From Carnegiea gigantea (lineage: Eukaryota > Streptophyta > Magnoliopsida > Caryophyllales > Cactaceae), in contig JAKOGI010002787.1 in NCBI GenBank assembly GCA_029747015.1, forward strand, positions 1 to 64,000: a DNA stretch of 64,000 bases, given 5' to 3'. The position numbers and the translations under genes are program-made. The notes beneath the pieces were generated by a model. The model made no database searches. It was not told where the DNA came from and saw nothing but the letters and a program-made list of their open reading frames with translations. Shown here piece after piece: positions 57,243 through 64,000 of this stretch; position 1 is the first letter of the stretch, and every line of letters starts with the position of its first letter.

Positions 57243-57289
57243 ATCTAGCCTGGGTAAGACGAAGGTCAACGCAATGGTCTTCACTTGTA

Positions 57290-57950
57290 AGTTCCTATTT
57301 AACTATGATGTTGTAGAATCCAAGCTTGGCCACTAAGGGCCTTAAGATTTGGCACCCACCGACAGTGGCTAATGGTAGAAATCCAAGCTAGGCGGCTGAG
57401 GGTCCTGAGCCATGGCGCCTATCAACTATCACTATGGCAATGGTGGATGATGTAGAAATCCAAGCCTGGCTGCTGAGGATCTTGAGACTTGGTGCCCACT
57501 AACTTTCGTTGTAATAGTGGCTGATGTTAGAAATCTGAGCCTAGCCATTAAGGGTCTTTAGACTTAGCGCCTGTTAACTTTCGTCATGACAATGGCTGAT
57601 GTTAGAACTACCAGCCTGGCCGCTAAGGGTCTTGAGACTTCGCACCTACCAACTTTTGTTGTAATGGTGGCTAATGTTTGAAATCCAAGCTTGGCTACTG
57701 AGGGTCCTAAGGCTTAACAACTTCCAACTTTCACGGTGACAGTGGCTGATGTTAGAAATCTAAGCCTAACCGATTAGGGTAGTAAGAATCAGTGCCCACC
57801 ACCTTTCGTCATGACAGTGGTCGATAATATAGAAATCCAAGCCTTGCTGCTGAGGGTCCTGAGACTTGGCGTTTTCCAACTTTCACTGTCACAGTAGCCT
57901 ATGATGTAGAAATCTAAGTCTAGCTGCTTAGGGCTCTTAGACTTGGTAGC
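57290..57950 (-). repeat. Element C array of about 75 bp units
   Basis: About nine diverged units on the plus strand contain TAGAAATCCAAGCCTGGC, then GAGGGTCCTGAGACTTGG and CAACTTTCG with GTGGCTGATG. Reverse-complemented it is the same repeat as 31636-32100 in element B. Confidence 0.85.
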
Positions 57951-58110
57951 GTGTGAGCCTAAAGACCTGTAGCCAGATCTCTATGAACTTAGAGGTGGTT
58001 AGGCTTGAAGACCTATTAGCCAAATTGGTAGCATCGAAGCTTAAAAACCTATAGCCAAATCCCTTTGAACTTGTTGGTGAATGAGCTTGCAGGTAAATCC
58101 TTGAGGATTT
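57950..58110 (-). repeat. Element C array of about 65 bp units
   Basis: Two to three diverged units on the plus strand contain GAGCCTAAAGACCTGTAGCCA and CTATGAACTT. Counterpart of 31040-31240 in element B. Confidence 0.65.
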
Positions 58111-58480
58111 CATGGCATGAGATATTGAGATGTCAAGCCTTCAAGCTTAACCCCTCCCTTTTTTTTGGCCGCTCGTTCGTTAAAGTCATCTATTTCTGAT
58201 AGGAGATTGCGAAATGTGAAGATGACTTGGATGATGAGGCATCCTTTTTTTGTTAAGATAAAGAGGACGAGGTGTCCTTTGTGACTAGGTCCTCTCTACC
58301 TTGAGTGCTAGACAGGGTTTGCATCTTGGGTGATGATGCATGTACAAAGCCCTCTTTAAGGTTGGAGCCCCCACTTTGACTAAGTCTAATCAAGGTGATT
58401 GTCAAAGTATAAATGCCTTATGTGATAGTTATTGATGTTATCTTGAGAACCTTTGATATAAATTCATGGCTAACTAGGGT
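58111..58480 (-). other. Element C 3' tract, part below the solo LTR
   Basis: Non-coding; homologous to about 30670-31000 of element B reverse-complemented. A T-rich run lies at 58160-58170. Confidence 0.55.
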
Positions 58481-60080
58481 TGTTCAACCCAGAATTATGA
58501 TATTTTATACCCTTTTATTATCTAATATTTGCTCAAAATTAATGAATAAATTTAAATTTTTATATGTTTTTAATTGTTTTGTAGGAATTGTGAAATCTAG
58601 TAAAAAGAATGCAAAAATTGATCAAATTGGATGCAAAGGGAAAGAAAGGAAGGTGTTGGATCAGACTTAAGTTAAGAAAAATAGGTAAAAGATTAAAGCC
58701 CAGTTCGGGCCAACCTGCCTATAGCTCATACCCGAGGCCCAGACAGGCCTATTGTCACAGCCCAGAGAAGTATGAGGAGAAGGAGGAAGAGAGAATGGGC
58801 TTCATTTTATTTCCATGGACCAAAGCCACTCACCCTCTCTCCCTCATTTCTTTCTCTCTCCATTGTCGGGCCTAGCCTAAGCACGCTCAGTCGAGTCTTT
58901 GCCCATCTCATAGTCTAGCCTACAAGTCTCCCCACCTTTTCTTTCTTTTTCTTTCTTCCTCGCATGTGGGCCTGTTCAGGCGATGACCCAGATCCTCTTT
59001 CCCATGGTCCAACCCAAACTGCTTCTACCTTCACTTAAGCTAGCATGCATGGAGCACGTGAGCCCGGTTTCCCCCTCAACCCTTCTTCCTGTTCCTTTCC
59101 ATGCCTCAGCACAGAGAAACTCAAAAACAAATAGAGTAGGGAGCTGCTCTTCTTCTTCCTATGCCTAATCGTTACCTTCCTTCTCTCTCTTTCTTCCTTC
59201 AAGTTCCATAATTAACATCATCATTATTCCAGCGGTTTCAAAGGAGTTATTTGCAAAATTAATGAAGGCAATTATTTGGGGGCAATGAAGGGACTGAAGG
59301 CTGCATTTTTGAGCATTTGAAATGGAGGTCGAAGAACAGGGAGAAGGAAGGAGTTATTAGTTCCACTTCTTTTCTTTCAATTACATTTTTCAGTTTCTAG
59401 TTTTCACAAATTTGATATTGGTGAATTTGGGTTGGTTCTATTCGAGTAAAAAACTTGCTTGTCTGGCTTGGGAGATTTAACTTTCATTTTTTTTTTTATT
59501 TCAAGATTTGGGGCTTCAGTTCTAATTGACTATGCTTCGGTTGTACGCCATTCATTTTGGCCATAGATCATAAATTTGATATATAAGTTGTTCAGTTTAA
59601 ATTCTAATTATTCAACTTTATTTCACCTACTTTTATTTTGGGGCTTAATTGGTTATGGTTTTGGAGCAAGGACAAAATACGAGATAGCACCATCCTGGGT
59701 TCTGAATTATTGAATGTTTCCATTGTAATCTCAGTTTCTTCCTCCCCTCAACACCAATTCCAAGTTTGAAGGTTCATGAATTTGCCTGGTGAAGTGCTTT
59801 GGTGGCTGTCGAGAGCTTTTTATGGATATTATTACCATTAATGAAATTTAGGCTCCATTGTTTGACTGACAATTTAAAGGATTGAATTTGGTGTTGAGTT
59901 ATTAGTACTCAAGTTAAACTTCATTAGAAAAAAAATGTAAATAGTAGTGACTTTAGTCATAGATTAAGGTTTCATTAGTTTAGAATAAAAGTTTACTTAC
60001 CTGAATTCACAGCTTATCCCTGTGGACGACACTCACAAGTGTTATAATGAACTACCGTACGCTTGCGGAAAATCGCAACA
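58481..60080 (+). mobile_element. Solo LTR (about 1.6 kb) inserted in element C
   Basis: Starts TGTTCAACCCAGAATTATG, in the style of the element G LTR start, and ends CTTGCGGAAAATCGCAACA, a familiar end of Athila/Tat-type LTRs. Element B shows the empty site: AGGAAGGACACATAACC near 30650 is continuous there but split here. No PBS, interior or second LTR follows. No clear TSD was found. ORFs within (58413-59168) are not credible genes. Confidence 0.65.
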
Positions 60081-61028
60081 ATTATGCGTCCTTCTTGTAG
60101 GGTTGTTGTGCAGGCTAATTGTACTCTTCTTCAATCCAAGGTTCCCAAGTGGTCAGAGCTGAGGTTAATCTAACAAGTACGCCAAAGACCTATGCATTGA
60201 TGTATGTGCACTTACTAGCCTAAGTGGGACTATGCAAGTATGACGTCTATGCTGACCCAATTGTGCTGACTATGCATACACGATTATGCTGACTATGCAG
60301 ACATGATTAAGCTAACTATATAGGCATGATTATGGTGACTATGCAAACATGCAATAACCTAACATTGTGTATATGCAGGTCTCATACTAAGTTTGAGGTC
60401 CATTGGATAAGGACTAATTAAGGTACAGATGACTCATGGGTTAGGCACGGTGATGTTTTGTGGCTTAGGATGAGGGGTAAAAAGTTAGATGACTAATGGG
60501 TTAGGCCATGTCATGGGTCATAAGTTATCCAGGATAGGAAATCTTTCTTTTGCTGCTTTTGGTTAGAGTAGCCCCCAATCTGGTAGAGTCAATGTGATCC
60601 TTCCCTTACTAGAAAGATGCTTTTGCTGGTGCTGCCTAGAGTAACCACTAGTTTAGTGCAAAAAATGTGGTTATGTCCTTATCAGGAAATGTTTACCATG
60701 AAGGGAACCCTAACTATCTAGGAAAATGTAAGAAAGCCTCCCATCCTGCAGAATAGGTGAGTCCCCATATAGAAAAGTTAATAATATGGCACGAGTATTC
60801 GGTCTTAAATTTATAGTCATAGTTAAGACCAAGAGTCCTGAATTTTACGAATGAAGGTGAAATTAGGGGCTATGATGATCGAGAAGTAATGTTGAAGTGG
60901 ATGAACGGTTGCTCTAAGTCTAATTCGATGAGTGCAGGCAATAGAATGCTTCTTTGTCCTTAAAAACCAACTTTTTATTTTACTATTATTTCTGCCTGGT
61001 CCTCCTTCTCAGGTATTCAGGCTAACCG

Positions 61029-61072
<44 letters not shown>

Positions 61073-62240
61073 CTTAGACACAAAGGAGCTAATTCGTGTG
61101 TCTCTTTATGAAAATGAACTTCATGGTTGTGCCTTAAAGGGGTTACCTATATCTCGAATGTGGAATCAGGTCAATCATAATTCAAGAATAAGAGCACGCT
61201 GCTTAAAGGAAGGATGCCTTTAGGATGACTTTTTAAGGCAGGCTTTTCGATTAAGGTGACAAAGGAAGGGAGTTAGCATGAAGGCTCAAACAACGCTTAT
61301 GAAATTCCCAAGTGTATATGGGTGATGAATTTTAGCCTGAATCACCAATTTTTCCTTTTCTTTTCTTATCCTCCTTAATTGTTTTCAAGCTCTTCTTCCT
61401 TTTTTTCTTTTTTTTTTGGGCGGGACCATTTGGTCCGAACTTTTACTCTTTTTTTTCTGATTTTGATATTAATGCCACCCATGGCACACTCCCACTCCCT
61501 GGTTGGGTTAGATGTAGTTATGGAAAAAATAGACTTATTTGAAGGCTCAAAATGGTTTCAAATGGGAATTTATCAGGTTCAACAAAGGTGTTAATGCAAG
61601 TTGTGAAAGGGCGCCACCTATCCTAGTCATGTCTGTGAAGCTACATGGCTTACTGGAAAGAAATTTCTAATTTTTCCGTTGTTTCAGATGATGGATTGGA
61701 ATCTTAGTCTTTTTTTTAATTGCTCTTTCTCTCCTTTTTCCTAACTTGCCTCGTCCAGTTTTCAAGCTAGCCCCTCTTTTTCTTTTCTTTTTTCTTCTTA
61801 TTTTTTTCACCCTAGATTCGTCATAGGACAGAAGCATTCCATAAAAATGAATATGAGAATATGCAAAGGAACTAACAGAGGAGATGATTTTATTAATAAA
61901 TCAAGGTTACATCAAACTTAGATTTTTGATAGAAAATAAAGAGAATCACTCTAAGATTCAACATATGACTATGGGTTTAGGACACATCACACTTTCTAAA
62001 TTCAATAGAACTCGGGGCCTCTTTTGTGAAGGTCTCTGGTCTTGGATTCAACTATACACCGGTCCCACTTTTGACTTTGGCGATCTGAAATAGCTGAAAT
62101 GCCTATCATGCAAATCCAAGTGAGTTGTTGTTATTATTGGGTGTTTTGAGTAGCTTCAGGTAGAGGAAGCCCCCCTGAAGTGAAAATGCTTTCTAACTTA
62201 TTCTTAAAGGACCAACACACCTCAGTATCATAGCCCCTTA
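60081..62240 (-). other. Element C 3' tract between gag and the solo LTR
   Basis: Non-coding and homologous to 28330-30600 of element B. It includes GACTATGCA short repeats (60240-60350) and a TC microsatellite. No pol motif in any frame. Confidence 0.6.
61032..61079 (+). repeat. (TC)24 microsatellite
   Basis: Forty-eight uninterrupted bases of TC repeat in the element C 3' tract; absent at the equivalent place in element B. Confidence 0.95.
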
Positions 62241-62241
62241 C

Positions 62242-62640
62242 TTAGTGATATGTGCAGTACTTATTTAGGTCCCAGTTTTTAGGCTTCCATGTGGTTTCCA
62301 TATCTGGCCTGATCAGTGGGAAGTTAATTGTGCCTTTAGAAAGTAAGCGTTCTAGTGCTTGAGTACACATGATGCCAATAGGGGAGTATTTTATGTAGCG
62401 TTCTAGAGCATGTGCCTCCTTGCTTGTAGAGTCATTGTCTTTCTTATCCCTATTCTGATAGTTACCTTTCCAACTGTTAGCAGATTTGGTGGATGTTTCC
62501 CTAAGAAGGGTTTGAAGTGTTGTGACCATCAGCGTCATCTTCACGAGTTTATCCAATTTGTTACCTCTTACAATTGGGATCGGTATAGTATTGGACTTTG
62601 ACTTTGATTTTGACTTTAACCCAGCTGGTGGAGTTCCCTT
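62242..62640 (-). pseudogene. gag: Element C gag with core deleted
   Basis: The minus strand has a 104-codon open frame (62242-62556). Its C-terminal part, SANSWKGNYQNRDKKDNDS, ALERYIKY and CTQALERLLSKGTINFPLI, matches elements A and B, and the sequence at 62560-62640 matches the gag upstream part of B (about 27130-27230). The central core present in B (TLKGIDKDIFHIIF and following, about 0.75 kb) is missing. The join falls around LLRETSTKS and leaves the downstream frame open. Without the core it could not assemble particles. Confidence 0.75.
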
Positions 62641-64000
62641 GGACTCTTCTTAAGATAGAAGTCTTATGGTTTATGGACTTCGATCATAGACCTTCTTAGC
62701 CTTCCATATCCTGAGCAACAAGGTGGCAGTTTAGAGAGATGAAATGTTTTGAGTGGTCAACTGTGCTAGATATGGGCTAAAGAAATAGTTAACAACTTGC
62801 AATTGGAAGAGAAAGAGACCATGGCTTGATGGTCTTGAAGGACTAGGGTGAAATGGGGTTAAGATACGGGATTTAGGATGCAATCGGGCTTCATCTTGGA
62901 TTAGGTCCTAAGTTGGAATTAGAGAGCTAACTATGAGCACAGGTTGGACTTAGTCTTTCTTAGGTAAATCACATACCTATACTGACCTAAGTATGATTAT
63001 AGTTCGGTTTGCCTAGTATGGGCTAGTATTTACACATGGGTGGATATAGATGAACTCATATAGGAATCTTAAGTCTAGGGAGTATGATGCATACACCATG
63101 AACTTATGCATGGGTAAGGTATCTAGGTCTTACTTGGACTTATACATTATGAATATGATGCATAATTGGATGTAACCTATAGTAAACTGGCATTCTAAAG
63201 GTCTAATGGGCTATATTATGCACCTTGGCCTAGATGAACCCACAGACTATGCTTGATGAGGCCTAAAGATGTATAACTCTTTGACCTCAAGTATCCCACA
63301 ACTGATGTGCTAAGACGCTAAATGAACTATAGTGATTTATGGACCTAATGCTAACATTGAGACCCCAGAATTTCAATTTTATACTTATGAATGCAAACCC
63401 TAAAGGGGTAGGAAACCTAACCTGACTGGATCCCGATCGGGTTCAAGCAGACCCAAATTTACCTATTTTTATTCTGACTCCCTACTGCACTCTATGCATG
63501 CAAACTTATGAATCTTGCTAGTTGGACCCTAAAGGATCCCGGGCTAAGTTCTGGGCCTAACCTAGTCTCCTTTTCTGGCCCAGACACAGACTGCCAATTT
63601 CCTTTTTTTTTTTACAATTCCGACCCTATTTTTTTTCACCAGACCTGATATTTCTATATTAGAATTAGAACTTCTTTCAGATTCTGGATCAAGGGCCTCG
63701 TTAGGACTTAATTGGCCTAGAAATCGCCTTAGTTTCTACCTTAATTCCTCAAGTCCTTTTTTTTTCCAAAATTAGTACTCTAAACCGAAGTCAGAATCCT
63801 TTTCAAGTTCTAAATCAAGAGTCCTATTAGGACTCAATTGGCTCAGAATCATTTTGATTCCTAGTCTGATTCGTAAACTCAATCTTTCTTTAATTTGGGC
63901 TTTCCTAGGACTCATGGTGTCAATGCATAGTCCTTTAGGCTAAGAGAAAGTTAATTCACACAAGAAGATTGTATTCCAAGTCATACACATGAGTTCCAAC
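62641..64000 (-). other. Element C leader, continuing out of the window
   Basis: No ORF or LTR boundary is seen. CCCGATCGGGTTC-type motifs and overall character resemble the element B leader at 26000-27130. The PBS and 5' LTR should lie beyond 64000. Confidence 0.5.

Larger units (their letters stand above)
55394..64000 (-). mobile_element. Element C: minus-strand gag-only LTR retrotransposon, 5' LTR outside window
   Basis: The 3' LTR is at 55394-57226, then (reading the minus strand backwards) purine tract, tandem arrays, 3' tract with a solo LTR, gag at 62242-62640 and leader to the window end. It is the same family as A and B. No pol motif is seen in the 5 kb between gag and LTR. The left flank is ACCCC (55389-55393); the right flank is not visible. 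Confidence 0.82.

Noticed and set aside
58413..59168. Overlapping ORFs of 61-88 codons
   Set aside because: They lie inside a solo LTR and show no domain or consistent codon pattern.

Overview
The window is plant nuclear DNA made almost entirely of LTR retrotransposons. The signs are Ty1/copia and Ty3/gypsy domains of plant lineages, primer-binding sites (PBS) complementary to initiator tRNA-Met and (imperfectly) tRNA-Asp, a chromovirus with a C-terminal chromodomain, and hAT-type DNA transposons with 8-bp target-site duplications (TSDs). I found no host protein gene, tRNA, rRNA or CRISPR array. The species cannot be named from this sequence; a repeat-rich flowering plant is the reasonable reading.

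The layout is one nest built by successive insertions. The outermost recognisable element is a decayed minus-strand Ty1/copia element (copia-2). It survives as fragments at 5543-6260, 6573-8087 and 55248-55393 and is split by three insertions: a plus-strand copia (copia-1, left edge to 5542), a minus-strand gag-only element A (8088-55247, TSD acttg/gcttg) and a second minus-strand gag-only element C (55394 to the right edge). Element A holds a plus-strand non-autonomous element F (10450-16187, TSD catgg/catgg) and a plus-strand gag-only element B (16840-54650, TSD tagag/taagg). Element B holds a plus-strand non-autonomous element G (20425-25965, TSD aggtt/aagtt) and a minus-strand Athila-like element D (32390-54385). 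Element D holds the youngest insertion, a plus-strand Tekay/Del-type chromovirus E (40348-51585, TSD gcttg/gcttg). copia-1 carries a 1.18-kb hAT element and copia-2 a 312-bp hAT MITE, each with degraded 8-bp duplications.

Elements A, B and C are three copies of one family. They have long LTRs ending TTACA and a gag-like region, but I see no protease, RT or integrase. Between gag and the 3' LTR lies a non-coding tract full of short tandem arrays. F and G are another non-autonomous type: Asp-type PBS, Athila-like LTR ends and a shared unrecognised acidic reading frame, with a CCHC zinc-knuckle pattern in G. E is the only element with a nearly intact pol, but normal gag is missing; about 0.5 kb separates the PBS from the protease, and that space holds an unrecognised 106-codon ORF.

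Most other ORFs here are chance frames inside dead elements. The points most worth following are the gag-less chromovirus with its replacement ORF, the gag-only family with evolving 3' arrays, the LTR-internal duplications, and the fully reconstructable insertion order.
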